Both the position numbers and the translations under genes were made by a program. From Bacteroidetes bacterium GWF2_38_335 (lineage in GTDB: Bacteria; Bacteroidota; Bacteroidia; Bacteroidales; GWF2-38-335): a stretch of 64,000 bases of DNA. The notes under the pieces were generated by a model that was not told the origin of the DNA, searched no databases, and saw only the letters and a list, made by a program, of their open reading frames with translations. The DNA is taken from contig MEOH01000005.1 in assembly GCA_001769535.1 (NCBI GenBank), positions 62,001-126,000 of the forward strand, read 5' to 3'. Below are positions 8,617 through 17,233 of this stretch, piece by piece (positions within the stretch are counted from its first letter, which is position 1; each line of letters begins with the position of its first letter).

Positions 8617-9003
8617 ATGATAAATTTTATAATTGTTGATGATGACCGCATGATCATTAAGCTGATCGAAGATTTTGCCTCGAAAGTGAATTTTCTGAAT
8701 TATAAAGGTTCTTATACCTCTGTGGTTGATGCACTTAATGATAATGCATCCGAAGATATTGACTTAATTTTCCTTGATGTTGAATTGCCCGAAATGTCAG
8801 GAATTGAATATTTGAAAAATTTCAGAAAAAAGCCAATGATCATCATGATTTCAACCTATCCCGACTATGCGGTTGATGCATTTGAATACGAGGCGGTGGA
8901 TTTTCTCTTAAAACCATTCGTCTTTTCCAGGTTTTTCAGAAGCGTTCAGAAAGCAGTGAAAATGAATAAATTTTTGGAAATGCAATTTAACGAGGAAGAA
9001 TAG
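8617..9003 (+). CDS. Stand-alone receiver-domain response regulator
   Basis: 128 residues, a single receiver (REC) domain with no output domain. Acidic triad DDD at residues 8-10, phospho-acceptor D54 in IFLDVELPEMSG, switch Ser/Thr in MISTYP (79-80), and conserved K99 in FLLKP. The sequence DAFEYEAVDFLLKPF is the signature of LytTR-class receivers, so this is a LytTR-type REC without its DNA-binding half. It lies 168 nt upstream of a full LytTR regulator whose receiver is clearly similar, which suggests tandem duplication and loss of the output domain. It may act as a phosphate sink or by protein contact; this is inference. No histidine kinase is adjacent. Confidence 0.92.
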   Translation: MINFIIVDDDRMIIKLIEDFASKVNFLNYKGSYTSVVDALNDNASEDIDLIFLDVELPEMSGIEYLKNFRKKPMIIMISTYPDYAVDAFEYEAVDFLLKPFVFSRFFRSVQKAVKMNKFLEMQFNEEE

Positions 9004-9171
9004 CTGAATGATGCCGAATCATTAACCTTCACGATTCAGTCATTCAACAATCGTTGGTCAATTTTATTTTGATTTAAATATTTATTTTGCATTTTCAAAT
9101 ATAAAAAGTTATTAATTGTCAAAAAATTTCTATCTTTATGTTTTATTATTGATTGAAAAAAACTTTTCATT

Positions 9172-9891
9172 ATGGTTTTAAATTGTATAATAATCGATGA
9201 TGATAAGCTTTCCAGAAAGGTTATCGAAGAATTTGTAAACCGCACTGAATCACTGAATTTAATAAATTCATACTCCAGCGCAGTTGAAGCAATCAATGTG
9301 TTCAATATCGGCGAAGAAATAAATCTGATTTTTTTGGATATTGAAATGCCTGTTATGACCGGATTAGAATTCCTCAAAACCCTTTCAGACCCGCCACAGA
9401 TTGTAATTATCTCTGCCAAGGAAAAATATGCTCTTGAAGCTTTTGAATATGATGTAACCGACTATCTGCTGAAACCTGTTTCCTATGCAAGGTTTTTTAA
9501 AGCAGTGGACAAGGTTCTTAACCACTACCGTGATTCTCACGATAAAAGGGTTGCCGAAGAAAATGATGAAATTTTCATTAAAAAAAGCTCTTCTCTCGTG
9601 CGCCTGAAATATGATGATATCCTTTGGATTGAAGCTTTGGAAAATTATGTGATTGTCAATACTTTCTCTGAAAAATTTACCATTCACTTCACCATGAAAG
9701 CCATTGAAAAGAAATTGCCGCTTTCAAAATTTAAAAGGGTGCATCGTTCTTACATCGTCAATGTGAGCAGAATCAATGTTATCGAAGATAATGCCATCAT
9801 TGTTAACATTGAGGATGGTTCAAAGGTAATACCCATCGGTAAATCATATAAGGATAAACTGATGAACGACCTGAACCTGATGGTGAAATAA
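9172..9891 (+). CDS. LytTR-family response regulator
   Basis: 239 residues. N-terminal receiver with DDD at 9-11, phospho-acceptor D56 in FLDIEMP, and K101 in YLLKPV. A LytTR DNA-binding domain covers about residues 135-235 and is recognised from KKSSSLVRLKYDDILWIEALENYV in part, then KFKRVHRSYIVN. It should bind direct repeats upstream of target genes and activate them when phosphorylated by a LytS/YehU-type sensor kinase, which is not in the window. The aminotransferase gene starts 13 nt after its stop, so the two are probably cotranscribed. Confidence 0.95.
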   Translation: MVLNCIIIDDDKLSRKVIEEFVNRTESLNLINSYSSAVEAINVFNIGEEINLIFLDIEMPVMTGLEFLKTLSDPPQIVIISAKEKYALEAFEYDVTDYLLKPVSYARFFKAVDKVLNHYRDSHDKRVAEENDEIFIKKSSSLVRLKYDDILWIEALENYVIVNTFSEKFTIHFTMKAIEKKLPLSKFKRVHRSYIVNVSRINVIEDNAIIVNIEDGSKVIPIGKSYKDKLMNDLNLMVK

Positions 9892-9903
9892 CAGGTACAT
9901 TTA

Positions 9904-11088
9904 ATGTCCTATAACCGCAGACTTTTTTTTAAGCACGTTGCTCAGACGTCTGATTTTCCTATTGGTGCCGAAATTATTCGTGCATCCGGAATTTATTTGT
10001 TTGGCCCATCCGGAGAAAAATTTGTTGATCTGGTTTCCGGTGTTTCTGTAAGCAGTTTGGGTCATAATAATCAGAAAATCATAGAAGCTATCCATGTGCA
10101 AACGGATAATTTTCTGCATCTTACTGTGTATGGCGAATATATTCAAAGTCCGCAGGTAATTCTTGCCCGAATGCTTGCCGATAATTTACCCGAAAACCTC
10201 AATTGTACTTATTTTGTTAATTCGGGAAGCGAAGCAGTTGAAGGAGCCATGAAACTTGCCAAAAGGTATACCGGACGAAAGGAAATTATCTCCTTTAAAA
10301 ATGCCTATCACGGAAGCACGCAAGGCGCCCTTAGCATTCTGGGGGATGAGAGTTTTAAAAAGTCATTCAGACCACTTTTGCCTCAGATATGCATTATTAA
10401 TTATAACGATTTTACTGACCTCAGTCTGATTTCAGACAAAACAGCTGCTGTGTTTGCCGAACCCGTTCAGGCCGAAGCCGGAGTGGTACAACCGAAAAAG
10501 GATTTTCTGAAGAAACTTAGGAAAAAATGCAATGAGACCGGCACTTTACTAGTTTTTGATGAAATTCAGACCGGCATGGGTCGCCTCGGTGCATTGTTTG
10601 CCTTTGAAAAATATGGCGTTGTACCCGATATTTTGCTTACAGCCAAAGCCCTGGGAGGAGGCATGCCATTGGGTGCTTTTATTTCATCCAAAAAAATTCT
10701 TGATTCCTTTAAAACCAATCCGGTCCTCGGACATATTACCACTTTTGGTGGCCACCCCGTTTCATGCGCTGCTGCAATTGCCATGCTTAAACAGGTGAAG
10801 AACAAAAAACTTCTTGATTCGGTAATAAAAAAAGAAAAACTCTTTAAGCAACTCCTGCTTCATGAAAAAATTAAAGAGGTGAGGGGCGAAGGTCTGCTTT
10901 TGGCTGTTGACCTTGGCAAAGCTGAACTTGTAAAGAAATTTGTGAAAAAAGCTATTGAAAAGGGAATTATTACCGAGTGGTTCCTCTTTGATGATAAAAG
11001 TTTCAGGATCTCTCCCCCTTTAAATATCACACAAAGAGAAATCAGATCGGTTTGTAAAACCATCCTCGAAATTTTGTCTGATTTTTGA
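9904..11088 (+). CDS. Class III PLP-dependent aminotransferase (acetylornithine/ornithine type)
   Basis: 394 residues. Fold-type I class III features are present: the phosphate-binding NSGSEAVEGA (106-115), the cofactor-stacking FKNAYHGSTQG, the acidic VFDEIQTGMGR with D219 contacting the pyridine nitrogen, and the Schiff-base Lys K248 in LLTAKALGGGMP. The enzyme would transfer an amino group from an omega-amino or similar donor to a 2-oxo acid, with acetylornithine or ornithine aminotransferase as closest types. The exact substrate is not readable from sequence, and no arginine biosynthesis genes are adjacent. It is probably in an operon with the LytTR regulator (13 nt gap). The start is the first ATG, and the N-terminus SYNRRLFFKHVAQTS fits this subfamily. 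Confidence 0.88.
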   Translation: MSYNRRLFFKHVAQTSDFPIGAEIIRASGIYLFGPSGEKFVDLVSGVSVSSLGHNNQKIIEAIHVQTDNFLHLTVYGEYIQSPQVILARMLADNLPENLNCTYFVNSGSEAVEGAMKLAKRYTGRKEIISFKNAYHGSTQGALSILGDESFKKSFRPLLPQICIINYNDFTDLSLISDKTAAVFAEPVQAEAGVVQPKKDFLKKLRKKCNETGTLLVFDEIQTGMGRLGALFAFEKYGVVPDILLTAKALGGGMPLGAFISSKKILDSFKTNPVLGHITTFGGHPVSCAAAIAMLKQVKNKKLLDSVIKKEKLFKQLLLHEKIKEVRGEGLLLAVDLGKAELVKKFVKKAIEKGIITEWFLFDDKSFRISPPLNITQREIRSVCKTILEILSDF

Positions 11089-11097
11089 TTATACCAA

Positions 11098-11163
11098 TTG
11101 TAATTATAAAACAGCCCCCCGATAAACGAGGGTTTAAAAACAATCTGTTTTATAATTTTACAA
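11098..11163. repeat. Long inverted repeat after the aminotransferase gene
   Basis: A 17-nt left arm (11098-11114, TTGTAATTATAAAACAG) pairs with a right arm (11145-11163) with two extra bases, around a loop containing CCC...GGG. It may terminate the upstream operon or be a remnant repeat. The rest of 11164-11294 shows nothing else. Confidence 0.55.
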
Positions 11164-11294
11164 TGGCAGAATGTGCCCGAAACACCTTTCGGCATTAATA
11201 CTCGAAATGCAAAACAAAATAATTAGTCAACGGACTATTTTATAATTCATTTCGGTATTTTTCGAATTAACCTCACAAACTTAACAAACGTCAA

Positions 11295-11528
11295 TTATTC
11301 TGAAAAACTTTCAGCTTCAGTATTTTCCTTGACTTTTTTCTTTTCCTTATAAAAAAGCAAGGCGCCAAGCAGAATGCCATATCCGATTGTTATGTAGGGG
11401 TTTGAAGTGATCGGACAACCTCCCGAAGTACAACCGACGAAATAATAATATGCAAATCCTGCCGTTCCACCTATAAGCATTCCTATAATTAGCCGGACTG
11501 TGAATATATTTTTTAATTTTGTATCCAT
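11295..11528 (-). CDS. Small DUF6132-like membrane protein
   Basis: 77 residues from the ATG at 11528; an in-frame ATG at 11546 would add six residues. Two hydrophobic segments (about 9-27 and 43-58) flank a short loop rich in Gly and Cys, VGCTSGGCPITSNPY, followed by a charged C-terminal tail (KEKKKVKENTEAE). The paired Cys in GCxSGxCPITSNP and the two short helices match a small uncharacterised Bacteroidota family that I recall as DUF6132. Function unknown; the conserved Cys pair hints at metal or redox chemistry. The gene is divergent from the hypothetical gene starting at 11582. Confidence 0.75.
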   Translation of the reverse strand: MDTKLKNIFTVRLIIGMLIGGTAGFAYYYFVGCTSGGCPITSNPYITIGYGILLGALLFYKEKKKVKENTEAESFSE

Positions 11529-11581
11529 TGATGATGTTTTTTGCAAAGATAAATAAAATATATAATAATATACATATTAAC

Positions 11582-12508
11582 ATGTGTCAAAAATTTTTAA
11601 TTCTTTTTTTAGTTGCTTTTATTTTTCCGGGAATCAAGCTGGTTTCACAGGATCTTGATATTGCTGAAAGGGAAGACAGTTTGCGTTTTTATTTTGAAAG
11701 CATATCCAGGGAAAAAAATGACAGCGTTAAAATCAGGTATAATAATGAAATTATAAGGATTTTTGAAGAAGTCCTTGTTTGTCCTGAAACTTTTATTTAC
11801 CCCTTTGATTCGGTTAAATATCTTGGGAAATTGTCATCTCCCGACAATGCATTCAGAATGTTTAACTGGAATATTCCCATGAATGACCGCACCAACCGGT
11901 ATTTTTGCATTTTGCAATCTTCAAAAAAATACAATGACTCGCTGATTATTTTCAAGTTCAGGGATAAATCTGCCGACATAAATGAGCCTATGGTGGCAAT
12001 GCTGAATGGCAATAACTGGTATGGGGCACTGTATTATAAAATCATTGCCAACAAAGAAAGGAAATTCACAACTTATACCTTGCTTGGGATCAACTTCAAT
12101 GACGAGTTCTCAAACAAAAAGATTATTGAAACCCTGACTTTCGGAAAGGCCGGAATTCCTGAGTTTAATGCTGCCCAGATTGTGGTTGGAAAGGACAGGT
12201 ACAGAAGATTGATTTTCGAATATTCTGAAAAGGCAGTTATGACCATGAAATATGAAGAAGCCTTAAAGATGATTGTTTTTGACCATTTATATCCAATGCA
12301 ATCAAAATATAAAGGCGATTATAAATATTACGTGCCTGATGTTACCAATGACGCATTATATTATAAGGAAGGAAAATGGTATTTTGTTGAAAAAATTGAT
12401 CCGAGCAATCCGGCACAAAACTGGTCGGCAAAAAGAAGGGAATACATAAAAAGCAGAAAAGAGGCCATTGTTAATGAAAAAAGGAAAAATTCTGTTTTCA
12501 ATGAGTAA
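11582..12508 (+). CDS. Conserved hypothetical exported protein
   Basis: 308 residues from the ATG at 11582. The frame is open upstream to 11519, but only this start gives a clean signal peptide (MCQKFLILFLVAFIFPGIKLVSQ). The mature part is mixed alpha/beta. It has YPFDSVKYLGKLSSPDNAFRMFNWNIP near residue 90-115 and repeated aromatic residues such as YYKEGKWYFV. I recognise the overall look from hypothetical proteins of Bacteroidota, but no catalytic motif is visible and I assign no function. It is followed at 68 nt by the DUF4476 gene, possibly one transcription unit. Confidence 0.8.
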   Translation: MCQKFLILFLVAFIFPGIKLVSQDLDIAEREDSLRFYFESISREKNDSVKIRYNNEIIRIFEEVLVCPETFIYPFDSVKYLGKLSSPDNAFRMFNWNIPMNDRTNRYFCILQSSKKYNDSLIIFKFRDKSADINEPMVAMLNGNNWYGALYYKIIANKERKFTTYTLLGINFNDEFSNKKIIETLTFGKAGIPEFNAAQIVVGKDRYRRLIFEYSEKAVMTMKYEEALKMIVFDHLYPMQSKYKGDYKYYVPDVTNDALYYKEGKWYFVEKIDPSNPAQNWSAKRREYIKSRKEAIVNEKRKNSVFNE

Positions 12509-12576
12509 TATCAACCTTATTTTTTTATATTTTTGGTTGATTTAAAGATTATTGATCTGAAAATAAGAAGCTGAAA

Positions 12577-13467
12577 ATGAAATACTGGATTTTGATAATC
12601 GCAATTCTGATAAACGGATTGTTTTGTATATCCCAGAATTCTGTAATTACCATTACGACTACCGAATCCGGGGCTAGATTCTATGCCGTACTAAATGGAA
12701 TTCAACAAAACGGAATAGCGGATTTGTCTCTGGAATTAAAAGATATTAAACCCCAGCAATATACGCTGATGGTTACTTTTGCTGTGCAGGATATTTCGCC
12801 TCTTGTTAAAAGATTTGAACTGAAATCAGGTTCTTTGTGTGAATTTGCTGTTGTTAAAGAGGAAAATTTACAGACAGTTCCAGAGGATTCTTTGGCCTCA
12901 AATGGTAAATACAAACTAATTCTTGTTTCAGAGAAACCGCTTGGTAATGACTATGTTGATGAGGCGAATTCGGGAAATATATACCTCTATGAGGAATATA
13001 TGAAAATCAACGGCGGAAACCAGAATGATAATGTCCAGGATGAAATTATCAACAAACCCGATAACCAATATAATGATGTTCACCAGGATGTTTCAGAAAC
13101 CTCTGTTTCAACCAATACAACCTCGACAAATACAAATGTGTTCTATGGTTCGGGTTATACCGGAAAAACCGGTTGTGCCGCACCCATGGCTGAATCTGAT
13201 TTTCAGGCCGCAAAGCAGTCTGTTGCCTCACGCGACTTTGAAGACTCAAAACTGGGTATTGCCCGACAGGTCGCAACAAATAACTGCCTTTATGCTTCTC
13301 AGGTTAAGGAATTGATGAAACTTTTCAGTTTTGAGGACACCCGGCTTGAATTTGCCAAATTTGCCTGGTCGCATACCTACGACATTGGAAATTATTTCAT
13401 GGTGAATGATGCATTTGATTTTGAATCTTCCTCAAAAGAACTGGACGAATATATTAACCGTAAATAG
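12577..13467 (+). CDS. Exported DUF4476 protein
   Basis: 296 residues. Signal peptide (MKYWILIIAILINGLFCISQ), a beta-rich domain to about residue 95, a low-complexity linker rich in Asn, Ser and Thr (about 135-190), and a C-terminal domain (about 197-293) containing CAAPMAESDFQAAKQSV, then FEDSKLGIARQ and LMKLFSFEDTRLEFAKFAW. This is the DUF4476 helical domain, common in Bacteroidota exported proteins and of unknown function. Its stop is two bases before the start of the membrane-anchored receiver gene, so the two are almost certainly cotranscribed and may act together. Confidence 0.88.
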   Translation: MKYWILIIAILINGLFCISQNSVITITTTESGARFYAVLNGIQQNGIADLSLELKDIKPQQYTLMVTFAVQDISPLVKRFELKSGSLCEFAVVKEENLQTVPEDSLASNGKYKLILVSEKPLGNDYVDEANSGNIYLYEEYMKINGGNQNDNVQDEIINKPDNQYNDVHQDVSETSVSTNTTSTNTNVFYGSGYTGKTGCAAPMAESDFQAAKQSVASRDFEDSKLGIARQVATNNCLYASQVKELMKLFSFEDTRLEFAKFAWSHTYDIGNYFMVNDAFDFESSSKELDEYINRK

Positions 13468-13469
13468 GA

Positions 13470-14012
13470 ATGGCTGAAATAAATACCCAAAATGTCCAGA
13501 TTTATCTGGTTGACGACGACGAGCTTCAATTGAAGATCATCAGGAATAAGTTCCTGACGTCAACCGATTATCAGCTGCGCACATTTACTTCGGGCGAGGA
13601 ATTTCTTGAAACAATTATCAGGAAACCTCTGAATAAATGGCTTCATCATATCGTGATTCTTGATTTCCAGCTTCATTCTACCAGCAATCATGATGCAAAA
13701 AACGGACTTGAAATTCTTCAGATTCTGAAAGGAATCAACCCTGCCATTCAGGTGATTATGCTCTCGGGAGTCAGCGATGAAGATATCCAGCAAAAAGCCA
13801 CAAGGTTCGGAGCAGTTGAATTTATCAGGAAAAATGAAAATTCTTTCACCCGTATTAATAATGCCATAAAATGGATAATCAGTTCCAATGATCTTAAACG
13901 CAAACAAAGAGCAAGTAAAATGGCATTGGGTCTGTTCCTGTCTGTTCTGGGTTCTGCTGCCATACTTGTGGTAACTTTATACCTGCTTTACCCCGATTGG
14001 TTTAAAGTGTGA
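13470..14012 (+). CDS. Receiver domain with C-terminal transmembrane anchor
   Basis: 180 residues. Residues 9-140 form a receiver domain: acidic DDD at 15-17, phospho-acceptor D65 in IVILDFQL, switch S99 in IMLSG, and K121 in FIRKNE. A basic stretch (KRKQRASK, 143-150) and one hydrophobic helix (about 151-173) ending in YPDWFKV follow. The layout predicts a cytoplasmic receiver held at the inner membrane by a tail anchor, with no DNA-binding domain. This is an unusual output for a receiver and suggests control of a membrane partner. It lies two bases after the DUF4476 gene. The receiver call is firm; the topology is prediction from hydrophobicity and positive-inside charge. Confidence 0.9.
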   Translation: MAEINTQNVQIYLVDDDELQLKIIRNKFLTSTDYQLRTFTSGEEFLETIIRKPLNKWLHHIVILDFQLHSTSNHDAKNGLEILQILKGINPAIQVIMLSGVSDEDIQQKATRFGAVEFIRKNENSFTRINNAIKWIISSNDLKRKQRASKMALGLFLSVLGSAAILVVTLYLLYPDWFKV

Positions 14013-14157
14013 CTATTTGTCAGTTTTGTAACTATCATATTATCAGTATTTAAAAACATTTACACTGAAAAAATTTCAGTGATTGTCTGGTTTTTGCCTT
14101 TGGTATGTATTTTGAATAAATCTGCACATCAAAATGTTTAACCTAAATTGTTGAATT

Positions 14158-16200
14158 ATGCAGAAAGGTACTATTGGAGTTACAACGGAAAACATTTTCC
14201 CTATCATTAAGAAGTTTTTATACTCTGATCAGGAAATATTTCTCAGAGAACTTGTTTCGAACGCTGTGGATGCTACCCAAAAACTGAAGGCATTGGCTTC
14301 GGCCGGTGAATTGACAGGTGAATTGGGTGATCTTACCATTCATGTTTCAGTTGATAAAAAGAAAAAAACCATCACTATTTCCGATAAGGGAATTGGAATG
14401 ACTGAAAAGGAAATTGAAAAATATATTAACCAGATTGCCTTTTCAAGTGCCGAGGAATTCCTGAAAAAATACAAGGATAAAGCTGCTATTATCGGACATT
14501 TTGGATTGGGTTTTTACAGCTCCTTTATGGTTTCAGAAAAAGTTGAGATCGTAACCAAATCTCACAAAAGGGCCAAAGCCATCAAATGGTCATGCGACGG
14601 AAGTCCGGAATATACCATCGAAGAATTTGACAGAAAAGACAGGGGAACTGATGTGATACTGCATATCGATAAAGAATCTTCTGAATTTCTTGAAGATAGC
14701 AGAATTGAAGGCTTGCTGAAAAAATATTGCCGGTTCCTCCCCGTTGAAATTGCCTATGGAGAGGAGCAGGAGTGGAAAGATGGAAAATACCAAAGTACTG
14801 GCAAACCTAAAATTATTAATGATACCAAACCTGCCTGGACTAAAAAACCTGCGGATCTTAAGGAGGAAGATTATAAAAAATTCTACTCCGATTTATATCC
14901 CATGGCCGAAGAGCCACTTTTTAATATTCATCTGAATGTTGATTACCCGTTCAACCTGACCGGTATTCTGTACTTCCCGAAAATCAAAAATAATATTGAA
15001 GTCCAGAAAAATAAGATTCAATTATATTGTAATCAGGTTTTTGTGACCGACTCGGTCGAAGGAATTGTTCCCGATTTTCTCACACTGCTGCATGGTGTTC
15101 TCGATTCACCTGATATTCCGCTTAACGTTTCCAGAAGCTACCTGCAAAGCGATTCGAATGTAAAAAAGATTAGTGCACACATTACTAAAAAGGTGGCCGA
15201 CAGACTCGGTGATATTTTCAAGGAATCACGCGAAGAATATGAAAAAAAATGGGACGACCTTAAGCTGTTTATTGCTTATGGCATGCTTACCGAAGAAAAA
15301 TTCCATGAAAAAGCCGTGAAATTTGCCCTTTTCAAAAATGTTGATGATAAGTACTTTACTTTCGATGAATACAAAGATTTGGTTAGTGCAGGTCAGACAA
15401 ATAAACAGGGTGATATAATTTACCTTTATACTACCAACAAAGTGGAACAGTTTAGTTTCATCGAAGCTGCGAAAAATAAGGGATACGATGTGCTGATTAT
15501 GGACGGCCACCTGGATGCCCACTTCATCAACCATCTGGAACAAAAGCTTGAAAAAACACGGTTTATCCGTGTAGATTCAGATGTGGCAGAAAAACTCATC
15601 GAAAAAGAGGATAAGACCGAAATGAACATCAGTGAAAATGACCAGTCTGATCTCAGACCATCTTTCCTCGGACAGGTTCCTTCTGAAAATAATTATGCCG
15701 TGGTTTTCGAGGCAATGAAAGAGGATGCTCCGCCTGCTATCATCACTCAGAATGAGTTTATGAGAAGGATGAAAGATATGTCAAAACTTGGTGGCGGAAT
15801 GAGTTTTTACGGCGAATTGCCCGATAGTTATAATCTGGTTATCAATACAAAACACAAGCTTGTCCTGAAAATTCTTGAGGAAATGAAAAGCAAAGTCGGT
15901 GCTGATCTTGAAAAAATAGGTGCTGAACTGAAGCCGTTGAATGACGAAAAAGACAAGCTCAACAAGGAAACCGAAGGTAAGAAAGATGAGGAAATTACCC
16001 AGGCTGTAAAAGATAAAAAAGAAGACTTGAACAAGAAAATCGACGCGATCAGTGACAGCCGCAGTAAGTTACTCAAGGAATATGGAAGTGCAAATCCTTT
16101 GGTTAAACAAGTGGTTGACCTGGCACTCCTGTCAAATAATATGCTGAAAGGGGAAGATCTGAACAGGTTTGTGAAAAGAAGTATTGACTTAATAAGTTAA
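14158..16200 (+). CDS. htpG: Molecular chaperone HtpG (Hsp90)
   Basis: 680 residues, somewhat longer than E. coli HtpG. The N-terminal GHKL ATPase domain shows EIFLRELVSNAVDATQKL, SDKGIGMTEKEIEKYINQIAFS, and the lid region IGHFGLGFYSSFMVS. The middle domain has GILYFPK and the LNVSRSYLQSD motif with the catalytic-loop Arg. The C-terminal dimerisation domain carries a highly charged Lys/Glu insertion (about 585-645). That insertion, together with the divergent C-terminus, is common in Bacteroidota Hsp90. The protein is an ATP-driven cytoplasmic chaperone. It is a single gene with its own terminator directly after the stop. Confidence 0.98.
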   Translation: MQKGTIGVTTENIFPIIKKFLYSDQEIFLRELVSNAVDATQKLKALASAGELTGELGDLTIHVSVDKKKKTITISDKGIGMTEKEIEKYINQIAFSSAEEFLKKYKDKAAIIGHFGLGFYSSFMVSEKVEIVTKSHKRAKAIKWSCDGSPEYTIEEFDRKDRGTDVILHIDKESSEFLEDSRIEGLLKKYCRFLPVEIAYGEEQEWKDGKYQSTGKPKIINDTKPAWTKKPADLKEEDYKKFYSDLYPMAEEPLFNIHLNVDYPFNLTGILYFPKIKNNIEVQKNKIQLYCNQVFVTDSVEGIVPDFLTLLHGVLDSPDIPLNVSRSYLQSDSNVKKISAHITKKVADRLGDIFKESREEYEKKWDDLKLFIAYGMLTEEKFHEKAVKFALFKNVDDKYFTFDEYKDLVSAGQTNKQGDIIYLYTTNKVEQFSFIEAAKNKGYDVLIMDGHLDAHFINHLEQKLEKTRFIRVDSDVAEKLIEKEDKTEMNISENDQSDLRPSFLGQVPSENNYAVVFEAMKEDAPPAIITQNEFMRRMKDMSKLGGGMSFYGELPDSYNLVINTKHKLVLKILEEMKSKVGADLEKIGAELKPLNDEKDKLNKETEGKKDEEITQAVKDKKEDLNKKIDAISDSRSKLLKEYGSANPLVKQVVDLALLSNNMLKGEDLNRFVKRSIDLIS

Positions 16201-16202
16201 TA

Positions 16203-16232
16203 AAAAAAACCGGAAAATTTTCCGGTTTTTTT
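16203..16232 (+). terminator. Terminator after htpG
   Basis: A near-perfect palindrome: an A run, then CCGGAAAATTTTCCGG, then seven T. It begins three bases after the stop. Its T-run is also the left edge of the 31-nt direct repeat described next. Confidence 0.88.
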
Positions 16233-16524
16233 ATGTTTTGTGCAATTATCTCTTGACTTCGTCAATGCATCCTCGACTTGTTTTTTCACAGGGTTGCACC
16301 ATGTTTCACCCTGTGGTATTACAAATCGGTCTTTCAGACCTTAAAATCAGATGATGCAAGGGCAAAGCCCTGGGATTGTAATCGCATAGGGTGAAATAAA
16401 ATGCAACCCTATGTGAAAAAAGCTATTGTAAAAAAGGGTTGCACGATATTCCATCCTCTTGTTTCGTTAGTGCGCCACCCAATTCTCAATTTATTTTTTT
16501 ATGTTTTGTGCAATTATCTCTTGA
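16226..16524. repeat. Foldback (MITE-like) element between 31-nt direct repeats
   Basis: A perfect 31-nt direct repeat (T7 followed by ATGTTTTGTGCAATTATCTC and TTGA) occurs at 16226-16256 and 16494-16524. Between the copies lie two inverted arms, about 16284-16320 (TTTTTTCACAGGGTTGCA...TTTCACCCTGTG) and 16388-16424 (reverse complement, with TGCAACCCTATGTGAAAAAA), around a spacer with smaller hairpins. I see no ORF inside. The structure suggests a non-autonomous foldback repeat, or a 268-bp duplication. It accounts for most of the 16201-16554 gap. Confidence 0.65.
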
Positions 16525-16554
16525 AATAAATTGGTCAGAAAATTTTCAAAAAGA

Positions 16555-17076
16555 TTAGTAAAATATTTTTACTTCTTTTTTGATAAAATCAATGGCTACC
16601 TGATTGGGAGCTTTATCCATTTCCATGATACTTTCAAGTATTTCCTTGCCCAGCTCGAGGGCAGGATCTTCGGGTTTAACGTTGTCGGCAGCGGAATTTA
16701 TTATTTTTACAGTATTTTCCTTAGCACTTTTTACAACTTCCCATGCTTCGGCACTGATAAAAATCTGCTGCGACAAATTGTGTTCATACTCTGCCCTGAT
16801 CAGATTGATCATTTCACTCTGAAGCTGCTTGGATTTCATTCCCTGATGCTGAAGTTTTCTGATCAGTGAATCGGGAGCAATCCTTTCAAGAAAAAGGGTG
16901 ATTCTTTCATAGGCCTGCAGCCTGATGGGAGTAATCATTTTGCGGTTTGCCGCATGCATCTCAAATGACCTTTTTTCTCTTTCGTTTCCAATAAATTGCC
17001 TTATCAAAAGATAGGATGTGAGAAAAACTATTAGTGCCGGCAGAACGTATTTCAGTATTTCTAAAAATGTGTACAT
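16555..17076 (-). CDS. Single-pass membrane protein, uncharacterised
   Basis: 173 residues. One N-terminal transmembrane helix (about 6-25, YVLPALIVFLTSYLLI), then a cytoplasmic, mostly helical and charged domain. It has MITPIRLQAYERITLFLERI around 47-66 and EYEHNLSQQIFISAEAW around 96-112. I recognise this as a conserved Bacteroidota family without known function. The start codon lies two bases from an 11-unit heptamer array, so its 5' untranslated region and promoter must run through or just inside a simple-sequence repeat. Copy-number changes there could alter expression; this is inference. Confidence 0.78.
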   Translation of the reverse strand: MYTFLEILKYVLPALIVFLTSYLLIRQFIGNEREKRSFEMHAANRKMITPIRLQAYERITLFLERIAPDSLIRKLQHQGMKSKQLQSEMINLIRAEYEHNLSQQIFISAEAWEVVKSAKENTVKIINSAADNVKPEDPALELGKEILESIMEMDKAPNQVAIDFIKKEVKIFY

Positions 17077-17078
17077 GG

Positions 17079-17159
17079 TTATAAGTTATAAGTTATAAGT
17101 TATGGGTTATGGGTTATGGGTTATGGGTTATGGGTTATGGGTTATGGGTTATGGGTTAT
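17079..17159. repeat. Heptamer tandem array (3x TTATAAG, 8x TTATGGG)
   Basis: Eleven uninterrupted 7-bp units: three TTATAAG, then eight TTATGGG, followed by TTATTTT. The array sits directly upstream of the ATG of the minus-strand membrane protein gene and immediately downstream of the four-helix-bundle gene. Its units are the inverse of those at 17525-17545 on the other side of that gene. Confidence 0.95.
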
Positions 17160-17233
17160 TTTGTGTGTAGTGTTTTTTTGGTTGTTATTATTGCACTTCT
17201 TAACATTTTAAGTAAAGATAGTGTTTCTGATTG

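Noticed and set aside
11519..11581. N-terminal extension of the hypothetical exported protein to 11519
   Set aside because: It would bury the signal peptide behind 21 residues; the ATG at 11582 gives a normal one.
16408..16440. GCAACC in the foldback element as an ECF -35
   Set aside because: No CGTC at 16 nt, and no gene follows on that strand.
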